A stretch of 64,000 nt of DNA from Bufo bufo (GCF_905171765.1 NC_053392.1:34914956-34978955), one strand, 5' to 3'. Positions 33,791-46,662 are shown, counted from the stretch's first letter. The notes: generated by a model not told the origin, from the letters alone. Program-made: numbers and translations.

Positions 33791-34365
33791 TGGAACCACG
33801 GTACTAAAATACTTGACATTACGAAGCAAAGACTGGTCAATAAACCACTGGATGTCAATAGCTGATGCATTACTACAGTGTACATAAAACAACATACACC
33901 AAAGACAATGTCACAAAACCACTGGACACCAGGGACATGAGCATTAAATCTTGTAGACAGATCTTGCAGTCTGAATAACTGAAACTGAACCACTGGAGCG
34001 TCAAATCTTGTAGATTGGAAAGCTGAGACTGAACCATCAAAAACTAGGGAAATGGGTATCAAATCTTGTGGACTGGGTAATGGAAACTGAGCCACTAGGA
34101 ACCAGGGACATGAGAATCAAACCTTGTGGACTGGGTAATGGAAATTGAACCACTGAACACCAGGGACATAAGGATCAAATCTTGTGGACTGAGTAACTGA
34201 AACTGAACCATTAGAAAGTAGGAACTGGGGTGCAATCCGATGGACACGAGGGGCTGTGATACAAAATAACAAGAAACCAGGGAATGGCTCTCTAAACCAC
34301 TAGACACCAGAGACATGAGCTCCAAACCTTGTAGACACCACGGACTGTGGCGTAGAACTACTGGA
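33791..34365 (+). repeat. Degenerate repeat zone continuing the second 30-bp array
   Basis: Several diverged copies of a roughly 65-bp block containing CACTGGACACCAGGGACATGAG and AATCTTGTGGACTGGGTAA lie at about 33905-34330. They share the ACTGG-CACCAGGGAC core with the array to the left and look like its decayed flank. Confidence 0.7.
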
Positions 34366-36295
34366 CTGAGTAAATCAATGAATATTAGATACTGGAGAAC
34401 CAAACTAAGAACCAACACACTAAGCTGCAGGTCACAGAATATGAATGTAGAGGCACTATGGACTAGAACTCTGTACTGGTTGACACATCGGGATGTTAGG
34501 TTTTAAAGGCTTTGCCTTGGTGCCAATGACTAAATTTGGGCCAACGTGTGTCGTTCTTCAATTTCATCCAAGGCATCCACTATGACCTTGGGCCCACCAG
34601 AGGAAGAAATTCTGGGACCACCCCCCTATCTATTCATTGTGCGCAAGGCATACTATCAATTAGAACCAAGTCACCCATGAGAAATAACTCCTAATGGCAA
34701 ATGATTGGCTCCAAACTCACCTCCAATGGTGTCTTCTGCTGGAGCTTGGCATTATTTTTGTTTCAGAACTTTCGCCCAACAGGATAATTCTGAACCCCTT
34801 AGATGCCGTGGTCAATAGTGACATCAAAGCTAGGGTAATGTGATTGTAAAGCGCCGATGGGCATGGTCATGGCAGCAGGAGGTCTTCTGAAGGTCCCAGG
34901 TCAGCCAGAGGCGTAAAACACTGCAGAAGTGTTACAAGTATAATATAGGTGACCTAGTAATACTACAAGAAAAGTAAAAGAAGTTAATAAAATATTTAAA
35001 AGTATAAAAATCTCTAATAAAAAAAGTCCACAAGTACATTTTTGTTTTCTAAAAAAATACGTTATTATATTCAAAAGTAGCATAATAAAAAAAACACACA
35101 AGTACCAGAGCTATAAAATCATCATGTTATTTATTTTAACCCACATTGTGAAAGCCGAAAAACCAGGTGGAATTGCTCTTTTTTGACTCCCAAAAAAAAC
35201 GAATTTATTAATGATCAAACAAGGCGTATATATACGCCAAAATGGAACTAATAAAAAAATCAACTCATCCTGGAGAAAACGAGCCCTCAAATCACAATAG
35301 TTTAAGAGTGTTATTTGGCGTTTTACCCCCCAAAAATACAAAATGTTTTTAAAAATACATACCCCAAAATAGTAAGAATAATAATGGAAACTCATCCCCG
35401 GAAAAGCAAACCCTTATACAGCTGAATAAAAGTTGATTAAAAATAACTAAAATTCTGACTAAAATGGATTAAAAAAAAGTATTAAAATTGATAAAAGTAA
35501 AAAGAAAAAAAAAAACTGTGTCCTGAGGGCCCAAAATATAGCTATTTTTAGAATTCTGACCATATTAATGTTAAATAATTACATTTTCATGGCCTATCCT
35601 GAAACTTTAAAGAGGTATTCTGAGACCCCCTTATTAATGGCTTCTTTATAGGTATTAGTAGGGGTCCTACTCCTAGCACCCCCACGCTGATCAGCTGAAT
35701 AAAAGGGTCTTTAAAGCCTCATTTTTTTTCAGATACAGCACCACACATTTATTGTGACTCTATCTGGAACTGCACGTGAATGGTAAAATGCTGCTGTGAA
35801 CTGCAATACCAGGAACAGCCACAACCATATTGATGGCGCTGTGCCTAGGTAAACAATAAATGAAAAGGTGGCGCTCCAAAGGCTAGGCCATCAATATTAC
35901 AGTCCGGAAAAACCCAGTTTTCTGAACAGATGGAACGTTATAAAAATAAGACATCTGCCAGCTAGCAAGACATTCCGCAAATTTCCCAACTTGGGGCGGA
36001 GCTTAGTTATCACATGACTATGTGTACCTGCCAACTGAAGGAAGATAGTATAAAGGGCGGAGTCTAATTTATTTGCAGCCATATAAATTGTTACACTGTT
36101 ACCTCTTTTCCTTCTCCCCTACTAATCTTTCTGTGAGTGTCAGTCTTCACTGTCATTCTAGCATTATATTCATAAAACAACAGAGCCCCAGGTTCTATGT
36201 CATTTTCTGCATTCTACCTATTCCTTTACGTTTCCACCACTACAATCGGACCAGATCTCCAGATCCTGAATTCTAAATATAAGATAAAAAAAATA
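34366..36295. other. No gene seen; AT-rich sequence with MITE-like fragments
   Basis: The A/T-rich part at 34900-35540 contains a block near 35160-35290 (AATTTATTAATGATC and CAACTCATCCTGGAGAAAAC) that looks like a dispersed frog repeat. The segment near 35607-35720 (GAGGTATTCTGAGACCCCC, CACCCCCACGCTGATCAGCTG) also looks like a MITE fragment. Open stretches are short and on both strands, without domains. Confidence 0.35.
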
Positions 36296-36299
36296 AACA

Positions 36300-37912
36300 T
36301 TTACAAATTACCGTATCAGCGGTCAGTATCCGGAGTAGATACATTAATTACCGTATGGGCTGGTTGGAGCGGCGGCGGTCAGTATCTGGAGTAGATACAT
36401 TAATTACCGTATGGGCTGGTTGGAGCGGCGGCGGTCAGTATCCTGAGTAGATACATTAATTACCGTATTGGCTGGCTGGAGCGGCGGCGGTCAGTATCTG
36501 GAGTAGATACATTAATTACCGTATGGGCTGGCTGGAACGGCGGCGGTCAGCATCCAGAGTAGATACATTAATTACCATATTGGCTGACTGGAGAGGCGGC
36601 GGTCAGTATCCTGAGTAGATACATTAATTACCGTATCGGCTGGCTGGAGCGGCGGCGGTCAGCATCCAGAGTAGATACATTAATTACCGTATCGGCTGGC
36701 TGGAGCGGCGGCGGTCAGTATCCGGAGTAGATACATTAATTACCTTATGGGCTGGCTGGAGCGGCGGCGGTCAGTATCCTGAGTAGATACATTAATTACC
36801 GTATTGGCTGGCTGGAGAGGCGGCGGTCAGTATCCGGAGTAGATACATTAATTACCTTATGGGCTGGCTGGAGCGGCGGCGGTCAGTATCCTGAGTAGAT
36901 AAATTAATTACCGTATTGGCTGGCTGGAGAGGCGGCGGTCAGTATCCGGAGTAGATACATTAATTACCGTATTGGCTGGCTGGAACGGCGGCGGTCAGCA
37001 TCCAGAGTAGATAAATTAATTACCGTATTGGCTGGCTGGAACGGCGGCGGTCAGTATCCAGAGTAGATACATTAATTACCGTATCGGCTGGCTGGAGCGG
37101 CGGCGGTCAGTATCCGGAGTAGATACATTAATTACCGTATCGGCTGGCTGGAGCGGCGGCGGTCAGTATCCGGAGTAGATACATTAATTACCGTATCGGC
37201 TGGCTGGAACGGCGGCGGTCAGTATCCGGAGTAGATACATTAATTACCGTATCGGCTGGCTGGAGCGGCGGCGGTCAGTATCCGGAGTAGATACATTAAT
37301 TACCGTATCGGCTGGCTGGAGCGGCGGCGGTCAGTATCCAGAGTAGATACATTAATTACCGTATCGGCTGGCTGGAGCGGCGGCGGTCAGTATCCAGAGT
37401 AGATACATTAATTACCGTATCGGCTGGCTGGAGCGGCGGCGGTCAGTATCCGGAGTAGATACATTAATTACCGTATCGGCTGGCTGGAGCGGCGGCGGTC
37501 AGTATCCAGAGTAGATACATTAATTACCGTATCGGCTGGCTGGAGCGGCGGCGGTCAGTATCCAGAGTAGATACATTAATTACCGTATCGGCTGGCTGGA
37601 GCGGCGGCGGTCAGTATCCGGAGTAGATACATTAATTACCGTATCGGCTGGCTGGAGCGGCGGCGGTCAGTATCCGGAGTAGATACATTAATTACCGTAT
37701 CGGCTGGCTGGAGCGGCGGCGGTCAGTATCCAGAGTAGATACATTAATTACCGTATCGGCTGGCTGGAGCGGCGGCGGTCAGTATCCGGAGTAGATACAT
37801 TAATTACCGTATCGGCTGGCTGGAGCGGCGGCGGTCAGTATCCGGAGTAGATACATTAATTACCGTATCGGCTGGCTGGAACGGCGGCGGTCAGTATCCG
37901 GAGTAGATACAT
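36300..37912 (+). repeat. 56-bp minisatellite, about 28-29 copies
   Basis: Units include GTAGATACATTAATTACCGT, then ATCGGCTGGCTGGAGCGGCG, then GCGGTCAGTATCCGGA. The right two-thirds is highly uniform, while the left third has variants (GGGCTGGTTGG, CAGCATCCAGAG, TATTGGCTGG). Each unit combines an AT core CATTAATTAC with a GCGGCGGCGG tract. Confidence 0.96.
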
Positions 37913-38241
37913 TGTATCTCAGGGAAACCTAATTTGCGGGACTCATATCTTCCTAATTGTGTCAGACAGCAAACACCTCGCAGAATGAAACAAGAAATCC
38001 GCCATATGCTGTGAAAGCTAATTAAATGTATTTCTACTCCTCCATGTAAACACTGGGATCAGAAATACCTAACCAGCCCTTAAAGGGATAGGGCTTCATT
38101 CTGACAATTACATTTAACCCTTTAATCCAATAAAAGGTTACTTGCACCAAGGAGGTTGTTACCCCAGTCCCCACTCATTACATGCTCCACAGTATTTATA
38201 ATTCCCTGGTCTGGAGGAGCTCCATAGCATGCCACAGTATG
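37913..38241. other. No gene seen
   Basis: Ordinary sequence between the 56-bp array and the LINE ORF1 fragment. No supported feature. Confidence 0.35.
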
Positions 38242-38289
38242 TCAGTAGTGGTTTGAGAACAGAATGCAAAAATGACAGTGAAGACTGAC

Positions 38290-39340
38290 ACAGACAGAGC
38301 ACCAGAAGATTACATTGACAATAACAGTGTCTGGCTTGGAAATGGGAATGAAAATTAATTTATTCCAGCCCTCTGTGTCCCTGAACCTGGCAAAGTTTGC
38401 CCAGAACCTATCCAGACTAGACATGAGCTTAAAGCTGACATCATAGCCTTGCCTGTCTGGTGGGTTTATCACTGCCAGGAGCAAACCCCATCTGGTGGCA
38501 CAGGAGTTCCCTCACCACAAACCTCCTATCTGGGAGGTCTTCTTTGGTGCCTCGGTGTTCAAACCTCACCACGTTCCTCCTCAACGCCTGGCCTGTATAG
38601 CCTGCACTGGAGGTGAAGGATGGAGCGCCGCGGCTCCAGGCGTTTCTGGGAGGATCCTGACGGGGCTCACTTCCCTGAGTGTTGGGGTGCGTGTCTGCAC
38701 TAGAGGGGCTCGTCTCATCTGGTGTGGATTTTGTTAAGAGGGTAAATTACACACCTCATTCTGTACACTTTCCTGCCCCCCGTCCACCTCTATGTCCTCC
38801 TCAGATGGCTGCATATCCCACACAGACTGTAGGTTATCACCAGCCCCCGACCCCTCAGGTACAATATCACTGTCCCCGGTCTGTGCCCCAGTAATAGAGC
38901 TCTCCTGCGTCTCCGCATCATCCTGACCCATGGATGCATGTCCACTGTCCTGCTGTTGCACTGTCTCTGCTGGGACTTGTGGTGCCACAGCTCCATGATG
39001 TTGCTCAGGGACAGCTGCTCTTGCCCGCCTCCCTTCTGGAACGAGAAACTTGCAGGCTGCAGTATTGGTTGTGTCACATGCCGGGGCTCATCTGGGGACA
39101 CGTACCCCGATTGTGCTCTGGAGGAGCGGGATCCAGAGTCTCTGCTGTGAGAAATGTTCCTGGTTCCTGTAGGACTCGACCAGGGGCCCCTTCCTCTCCA
39201 GGACACAGTCCATCTCCTTCACCACCTCCACCAGCTCTATGCTCAGTGAGGGCAGCTTGGTATCATACAAGGTGTTACCATCGGGGTGCGCAGTTTTCAG
39301 GTTGTCTATCTGCAGTTGTTTGCGGTGCTTTAACTCTTTA
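38290..39340 (-). pseudogene. LINE ORF1 fragment related to LINE A, without zinc knuckles
   Basis: Read on the minus strand, pieces in different frames match LINE A ORF1 in order. There is a coiled-coil-like segment near 39088-39270 (LSIELVEVVKEMDCVLERKG), an acidic Gln/Ser-rich linker near 38734-38988, an LRRN-V-R-F segment near 38560-38590 that parallels the LRRNAVRIKY start of the folded domain, and the core YDVSFKLMSSLDRFWANF near 38400-38440 that parallels YDISFKLQYDLDLFWNIY. Similarity ends near 38290, so the zinc knuckles and everything 3' are missing. The linker carries no ETPLSAVG repeats, so the minisatellite expansion is specific to LINE A or its subfamily. Frameshifts make this a dead copy. 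Confidence 0.7.
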
Positions 39341-39589
39341 ACTCCCCCATTCTCCTTACCAGTGCCGGGATCTCCTCCGCCATCTGCAGCTCAGGCGCTC
39401 GTGTGCATACCTCTCATCATTGTAAAGGAACAATTGAGGGAAACATTGTACGGAGCGCAAAGCACGCCACAGCGAATGTTTTCCATGCTAGGCCACGCCT
39501 CTAACGCTGCCCAAAACATAACTATACACCTAATCCCACCCAGTCCCCCTAATGCCCCCACATAGTAATTATTCCCCCTTCATTGCACC

Positions 39590-40285
39590 GCACAGTATTG
39601 ATGCCCACATTGCGCCCCCCAGTAATATGCCCACATTGTGCTCCCCAGTAATATGCCCACATTGTGCTCCCCAGTAATATGCCCACATTGTGCTCCCCAG
39701 TAATATGCCCACATTGTGCCCCCCAGTAATATGCCCACATTGTGCTCCCCAGTAATATGCCCACATTGTGCTCCCCACTAATATGCCCACATTGTGCCCC
39801 CCAGTAATATGCCCACATTGTGCTCCCCAGTAATATGCCCACATTGTGCTCCCCACTAATATGCCCACATTGTGCTCCCCACTAATATGCCCACATTGTG
39901 CTCCCCACTAATATGCCCACATTGTGCTCCCCACTAATATGCCCCCCACTAATATGCCCACATTGTGCCCCCCAGTAATATGCCCACATTGTGCTCCCCA
40001 GTAATATGCCCACATTGTGCCCCCCAGTAATATGACCACATTGTGCTCCCCACTAATATGCCCACATTGTGCTCCCCAGTAATATGCCCACAATGTGCTC
40101 CCCACTAATATGCCCACATTGTGCCCCCCACTAATATGCCCACATTGTGCCCCCCAGTAATATGCCCACATTGTGCCCCCCAGTAATATGCCCACATTGT
40201 GCTCCCCAGTAATATGCCCACATTGTGCTCCCCAGTAATATGCCCACATTGTGCTCCCCAGTAATATGCCCACATTGTGCCCCTC
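39590..40285 (-). repeat. 26-bp minisatellite, about 26 copies
   Basis: Units of CCCCAGTAATATGCCCACAT followed by TGTGCT, alternating GTGCTCCCCAG, GTGCTCCCCAC and GTGCCCCCCAG forms. One truncated unit lies near 39940. Minus-strand frames reading as Gly-His-Asn-Val-Gly-Ile-like repeats are artefacts of the unit. Confidence 0.95.
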
Positions 40286-40756
40286 GCAGAAAGTAAAAAA
40301 AATAAACACCACATACTTACCTTCTTCCTAGCAGCAGCAGCAGCAGGACATCGGCTGCTCTAGTCTGTGAAGGAGGCGGAGCCGAGGCTGACTGCCGGCC
40401 GGCCCGGCCCCCGCACAGACCAGAGGTGTGGAGAGCCGGCAGGGGGGGAAGGAATTACGAAGCAGGGAGCTGATGCCGACTCTCTGATTCATCATTGTAT
40501 AGGCAACTGTCAGAAAGCAGGACATACCTCCCCCTTGCTGGCTGGGACTGTAAAACTGCTGCAAACTTCACTGCACTCACTTTCTTGTCTTCTTCTTACT
40601 TCATGACAACAATGTTACTTCCATTCTTTTCCTTCTATTGCTAACTGGGAACTTTGGGATTTGCATCCACTGTAGGAATAGTTTGGGAGTTTTCTCTCAG
40701 TGGAAGCCTGGGCTATCTCCAGACATCAGGAGAGCTACTAACACACGTCCTCACAG
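40286..40756. other. No gene seen; GC-rich stretch with a short CAG run
   Basis: Contains GCAGCAGCAGCAGCAGG near 40330-40346 and a GC-rich block to about 40450. Open stretches overlap on both strands and have no domain. Confidence 0.35.
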
Positions 40757-43700
40757 CTAGGAGCAGTATTATAGTAGTTATATTCTTGTACATAGGAGCA
40801 GTATTATAGTAGTTATATTCTTGTACATAGGAGCAGTATTATAGTAGTTATATTCTTGTACATAGGAGCAGTATTATAGTAGTTATATTCTTGTACATAG
40901 GAGCAGTATTATAGTAGTTATATTCTTGTACATAGGAGCAGTATTATAGTAGTTATATTCTTGTACATAGGAGCAGTATTATACTAGTTATATTCTTGTA
41001 CATAGGAGCAGTATTATAGTAGTTATATTCTTGTACATAGGAGGCAGTATTATAGTAGTGATATTCTTGTACATAGGAGCAGTATTATAGTAGTTATATT
41101 CTTGTACATAAGAGCAGTATTATAGTAGTTATATTCTTGTACATAGGAGCAGTATTATAGTAGTGATATTCTTGTACATAGGAGCAGTATTATAGTAGTT
41201 ATATTCTTGTACATAGGAGCAGTATTATAGTAGTTATATTCTTGTACATAGGAGGCAGTATTATAGTAGTTATATTCTTGTACATAGGAGGCAGTATTAT
41301 AGTAGTTATATTCTTGTACATAGGAGCAGTATTATAGTAGTTATACTCCTGTACATAGGAGCAGTATTATAGTAGTTATATTCTTGTACATAGTAGCAGT
41401 TTTATAGTAGTTATATTCTTGTACATAGGAGGCAGTATTATAGTAGTTATATTCCTGTACATAGGAGGCAGTATTATAGTAGTTATATTCTTGTACATAG
41501 GAGCAGTATTATAGTAGTTATATTCTTGTACATAGGAGCAGTATTATAGTAGTTATATTCTTGTACATAGGAGCAGTATTATAGTAGTTATATTCTTGTA
41601 CATAGGAGCAGTATTATAGTAGTTATATTCTTGTACATAGGAGCAGTATTATAGTAGTTATATTCCTATACATAGGAGCAGTATTATAGTAGTTATATTC
41701 TTGTACATAGGAGCAGTATTATAGTAGTTATATTCTTGCACATAGGAGCAGTATTATAGTAGTTATATTCTTGTACATAGGAGCAGTATTATAGTAGTTA
41801 TATTCTTGTACATAGGAGCAGTATTATAGTAGTTATATTCTTGTACATAGGAGGCAGTATTATAGTAGTTATATTCTTGTACATAGAAGCAGTATTATAG
41901 TAGTTATATTCTTGTACATAGGAGCAGTATTATAGTAGTTATATTCTTGTACATAGGAGCAGTATTATAGTAGTTATATTCTTGTACATAGGAGCAGTAT
42001 TATAGTAGTTATATTCTTGTACATAGGAGCAGTATTATAGTAGTTATATTCCTATACATAGGAGCAGTATTATAGTAGTTATATTCTTGTACATAGGAGC
42101 AGTATTATAGTAGTTATATTCTTGCACATAGGAGCAGTATTATAGTAGTTATATTCTTGTACATAGGAGCAGTATTATAGTAGTTATATTCTTGTACATA
42201 GGAGCAGTATTATAGTAGTTATATTCTTGTACATAGGAGGCAGTATTATAGTAGTTATATTCTTGTATATAGGAGCAGTATTATAGTAGTTATATTCCTG
42301 TACATAGGAGGCAGTATTATAGTAGTTATATTCTTGTACATAGGAGCAGTATTATAGTAGTTATATTTTTGTATATAGGAGCAGTATTATAGTAGTTATA
42401 TTGTTGTACACAGGAGCAGTATTATAGTAGTTATATTCTTGTACATAGGAGCAGTATTATAGCAGTTATATTCTTGTACATAGGAGGCAGTATTATAGTA
42501 GTTATATTCTTGTACATAGGAGGCGGTATTATAGTAGTTATATTCTTGTACATAGGAGGCGGTATTATAGTAGTTATATTCTTGTACATAGGAGCAGTAT
42601 TATAGTAGTTATATTCTTGTACATTGGAGCAGTATTATAGTAGTTATATTCTTGCACATAGGAGCAGTATTATAGTAGTTATATTCTTGTACATAGGAGG
42701 CAGTATTATAGTAGTTATATTCTTGTACATAGGAGCAGTATTATAGTAGTTATATTCTTGTACATAGGAGCAGTATTATAGTAGTTATATTCTTGTACAT
42801 AGGAGCAGTATTATAGTAGTTATATTCTTGTACATAGGAGGCAGTATTATAGTAGTTATATTCTTGTACATAAGAGCAGTATTATAGTAGTTATATTCTT
42901 GTACATAGGAGCAGTATTATAGTAGTTATATTCTTGTACATAGGAGCAGTATTATAGTAGTTATATTCTTGTACATAGGAGGCAGTATTATAGTAGTTAT
43001 ATTCTTGTACATAGGAGCAGTATTATAGTAGTTATATTCTTGTACATAGGAGCAGTATTATAGTAGTTATATTCTTGTACATAGGAGCAGTATTATAGTA
43101 GTTATATTCTTGTACATAGGAGGCAGTATTATAGTAGTTATATTCTTGTACATAGGAGCAGTATTATAGTAGTTATATTCTTGTACATAGGAGCAGTATT
43201 ATAGTAGTTATATTCTTGTACATAGGAGCAGTATTATAGTAGTTATATTCTTGTACATAGGAGGCAGTATTATAGTAGTTATATTCTTGTACATAGGAGC
43301 AGTATTATAGTAGTTATATTCTTGTACATAGGAGCAGTATTATAGTAGTTATATTATTGTACATAGGAGCAGTATTATAGTAGTTATATTGTTGTACACA
43401 GGAGCAGTATTATAGTAGTTATATTCTTGTACATAGGAGCAGTATTATAGCAGTTATATTCTTGTACATAGGAGGCAGTATTATAGTAGTTATATTCTTG
43501 TACATAGGAGGCGGTATTATAGTAGTTATATTCTTGTACATAGGAGGCGGTATTATAGTAGTTATATTCTTGTACATAGGAGCAGTATTATAGTAGTTAT
43601 ATTCTTGTACATAGGAGCAGTATTATAGTAGTTATATTCTTGTACATAGGAGCAGTATTATAGTAGTTATATTCTTGTACATAGGAGGCAGTATTATAGT

Positions 43701-44593
43701 AGTTATATTCTTGCACATAGGAGCAGTATTATAGTAGTTATATTCTTGCACATAGGAGCAGTATTATAGTAGTTATATTCTTGTACATAGGAGGCAGTAT
43801 TATAGTAGTTATATTCTTGTACATAGGAGCAGTATTATAGTAGTTATATTCTTGTACATAGGAGCAGTATTATAGTAGTTATATTCTTGTACATAGGAGC
43901 AGTATTATAGTAGTTATATTCTTGTACATAGGAGCAGTATTATAGTAGTTATATTCTTGTACACAGGAGGCAGTATTATAGTAGTTATATTCTTGTACAT
44001 AGGAGCAGTATTATAGTAGTTATATTCTTGTACATAGGAGGCAGTATTATAGTAGTTATATTCTTGCACATAGGAGCAGTATTATACTAGTTATATTCTT
44101 GTACATAGGAGCAGTATTATACTAGTTATATTCTTGTACATAGGAGCAGTATTATAGTAGTTATATTCTTGTACATAGGAGCAGTATTATAGTAGTTATA
44201 TTCTTGTACATAGGAGGCAGTATTATAGTAGTTATATTCTTGTACATAGGAGGCAGTATTATCGTAGTTATATTCTTGCACATAGGAGCAGTATTATACT
44301 AGTTATATTCTTGCACATAGGAGCAGTATTATAGTAGTTATATTCTTGTACATAGGAGGCAGTATTATAGTAGTTATATTCTTGTACATAGGAGCAGTAT
44401 TATAGTAGTTATATTCTTGTACATAGGAGCAGTATTATAGTAGTTATATTCTTGTACATAGGAGCAGTATTATAGTAGTTATATTCTTGTACATAGGAGC
44501 AGTATTATAGTAGTTATATGCTGTACATAGGAGCAGTATTATAGTAGTTATATTCTTGTACACAGGAGGCAGTATTATAGTAGTTATATTCTT
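40757..44593 (-). repeat. 35-bp satellite array, minus orientation, segment 1
   Basis: About 109 units of the same satellite as at 699-11454 but inverted (AGTAGTTATATTCTTGTACA... on the plus strand). Rare variants mark higher-order duplications: CCTATACATAGG at 41665 and 42051 and TTGCACATA nearby recur 386 bp apart. The GTTGTACACAGG unit followed by AGCAGTTATATT and two GGCGGTATT units recurs 988 bp apart (42402 and 43390). The last 18 bases (44576-44593) are the left target duplication of LINE B. Confidence 0.97.
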
Positions 44594-44774
44594 AACCATA
44601 TTTATTTTTATTGAGGTAAGAAAACAAGGCCACACGCCTACACAAGACAACTGTTTGATAACATTAAGAGTCACAATAGTTATCCAGCATACAAGTCATG
44701 TGTAGACAATACCAGCGATTATCATCTTCATCAGAAACATACATCAAAAGAAACGAAAAGAAGGAAGGAAAAAA

Positions 44775-44798
44775 GGGGGGGGGGGGGGGGGGGGGGGG
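44775..44798. repeat. Run of 24 G (C-tract in the LINE B 3' UTR)
   Basis: An uninterrupted homopolymer 22 bases left of the ORF2 stop codon, so it lies in the LINE's 3' UTR and is C-rich on the sense strand. Its length is likely unreliable in assembly. Confidence 0.9.
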
Positions 44799-44821
44799 AG
44801 AAGTGAGGGGATCCTGCTCTA

Positions 44822-46261
44822 TCATGTGAAATTCCTATGTGATTTCCACGGGGACCATAGCTTTAGGAAACAATGGCGAGAGTTTGTTTCCCAATGCGCC
44901 AGTTCCTCAAAGCGGTAGATTTGATCTGCCTTGTCCGTCCACATATCGAGATTTGGAGGGGAATCGGTTTTCCACAAAAAGGGAACTAGTAGTCTAGCTG
45001 CTGTAATCAGCATTGTAGGGAGATTATTTTTGGCAGGGGTTATCGTGCTATTAGGGCACCATAGTAAGATAAGTTTAGCATCTAGTACGACTTTGGTTTT
45101 GCAAACGCTATTAATCATTGATTCTATCAATTTCCAAAACGGTTGAATCTTATGGCAGAGCCACCAGATATGTGATAATGAACCGGTTTCTATGCCACAT
45201 CTCCAGCACACCTCGGGTACCTCAGGATTAAGTTTGTGCAAGAATTCAGGAGTTTTGTACCATCTACTTAGTAGCTTAAAAGAATTCTCCTGAACTCTCA
45301 CACAACGACCAAAGCCGTGAGAATGAGCCAAAACAAAGGCCCTCTCTGGTTCCGTCAGGGTCATAGAAAGCTCTCGCTCCCATGAAGTCAAATACCCAAG
45401 TTCTGGTGGTAAGAAGGAAAGCATTTCTTTATACATCTGGGATAATGGCCTAAGAGGAGGCTTAGGAGCCAAGACTTTCTTCTCAAGCCAAGAGGGGGAG
45501 CTGCTACTAGCAAAGGTTCCAACGCATAACTTGGTATCTCTCTTAAAATCTGCCAAGTGGAAAAAGGGAGCTGTCTTGATTTCGGGGCGATCCATTATTA
45601 AATCCCACTGCAAACTACCATCTGGGAGTTAGGACATCCCGCAGGAACAAGCCAGCGAGCCTAGACCAAATCCCAGAGGGGCTTGACACAGAAGGATGAA
45701 TATAGCTCTGTAACAGTTTAAGAGGCATACAGGGATTAGGAAAGCTAAACTGCTGGGATTTGACCATTTTAGACCATTCTACTAGCATTCCTTTCCAAAC
45801 CGGGGATGAGGCGTAATGATTGGCTGAAAAGGACCTAACACCCCATAGAGTGAGCTGATCCTGGTTGGTGAGTAATACAGATTCAAGCCGTGAGCAAAGG
45901 GAGCTAGATTTACGTGTCAGGGTAGATACACATCTACATAACTGAACAGCAGTGTAATATGACTTTACATCAGGCATCCCAAAGCCTCCAAACTTCTTAT
46001 CTCTTGTAAGGACAGAATAGGCAATGCGTGGAGACTTGCCATTCCAGAGAAAGCGCGTGAACACTCGGCGGACCTCTGAAAAGTATGAGTTTGGCAACCA
46101 TATAGGGATGGCTTGTAGCAAATAAAGAAATTTGGGGAGAATGAAAGTTTTCAGATAGTTTTTCCTCCCTATCCATGAAACAAAAGAGAGTTTCAAATTT
46201 TGTAAGTGGGTGCGAACCTCTTGCAGGAGTGGGGCATAGTTAAGGGATGCTAGGTCTTGAA
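44822..46261 (-). pseudogene. LINE B ORF2, C-terminal half
   Basis: Read on the minus strand, the segment next to the chromovirus continues the region after the reverse transcriptase (LSFVSWIGRKNYLKTFILPK), parallel to LSVKLPFISWIGRKNYLKTF-like sequence in LINE C. The frame breaks at 45615 and resumes in another frame to 44822. The C-terminal part contains the zinc knuckle CWRCGIETGSLSHIWWLC typical of L1-type ORF2 ends, and closes with an LWSPWKSHRNFT tail matching the LINE C end. At least one frameshift separates the two pieces. Confidence 0.85.
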
Positions 46262-46398
46262 TATTGTGTCATGGTCTTACCTTCTTGCTGTTCTCCTTCG
46301 TTTGACATGTGCTGGTGGCCATCTTGGTTTCTGGGTTTCTTGTAGCCTTCCACCCTGCGGCTCCTCCTTCCCACTGGGAGGAGCTGGATGCCTAGCTC

Positions 46399-46441
46399 AT
46401 ATATATAGGAGGTCTGTGGCTTCAGTTCCTTGCTTGGTCCT
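46399..46441 (+). promoter_or_regulatory. Chromovirus LTR core promoter and self-primer
   Basis: ATATATATAGG at 46399-46409 is a TATA box. About 30 bp downstream lies GCTTGGTCCT (46432-46441), which would be at or very near the 5' end of the transcript. Those ten bases are the exact reverse complement of the primer-binding site at 46726-46735. This is the arrangement of self-primed Tf1/sushi elements. Confidence 0.75.
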
Positions 46442-46662
46442 CTTGTGTTCACATGCTTCTAAGACTGCTGCTGCTTCTGGTTCCTGATCCTGGCTTCGTC
46501 TGACTACCCTGCTGGTTCCTGATCCTGGCTTCGTCTGACTACCCTGCTGGTTCCTGATCCTGGCTTCGTCTGACTACCCTTCTGGTTCCTGACCTCTGGC
46601 TTCGCAAAGACTCTGCTCGGTTTCACCATCCGTTTGGACTTTTGCTTTACAGCTTTATTTTC

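Noticed and set aside
39549..40314. Minus-strand Gly/His/Asn-repeat frames
   Set aside because: Translation of the 26-bp minisatellite in several frames.
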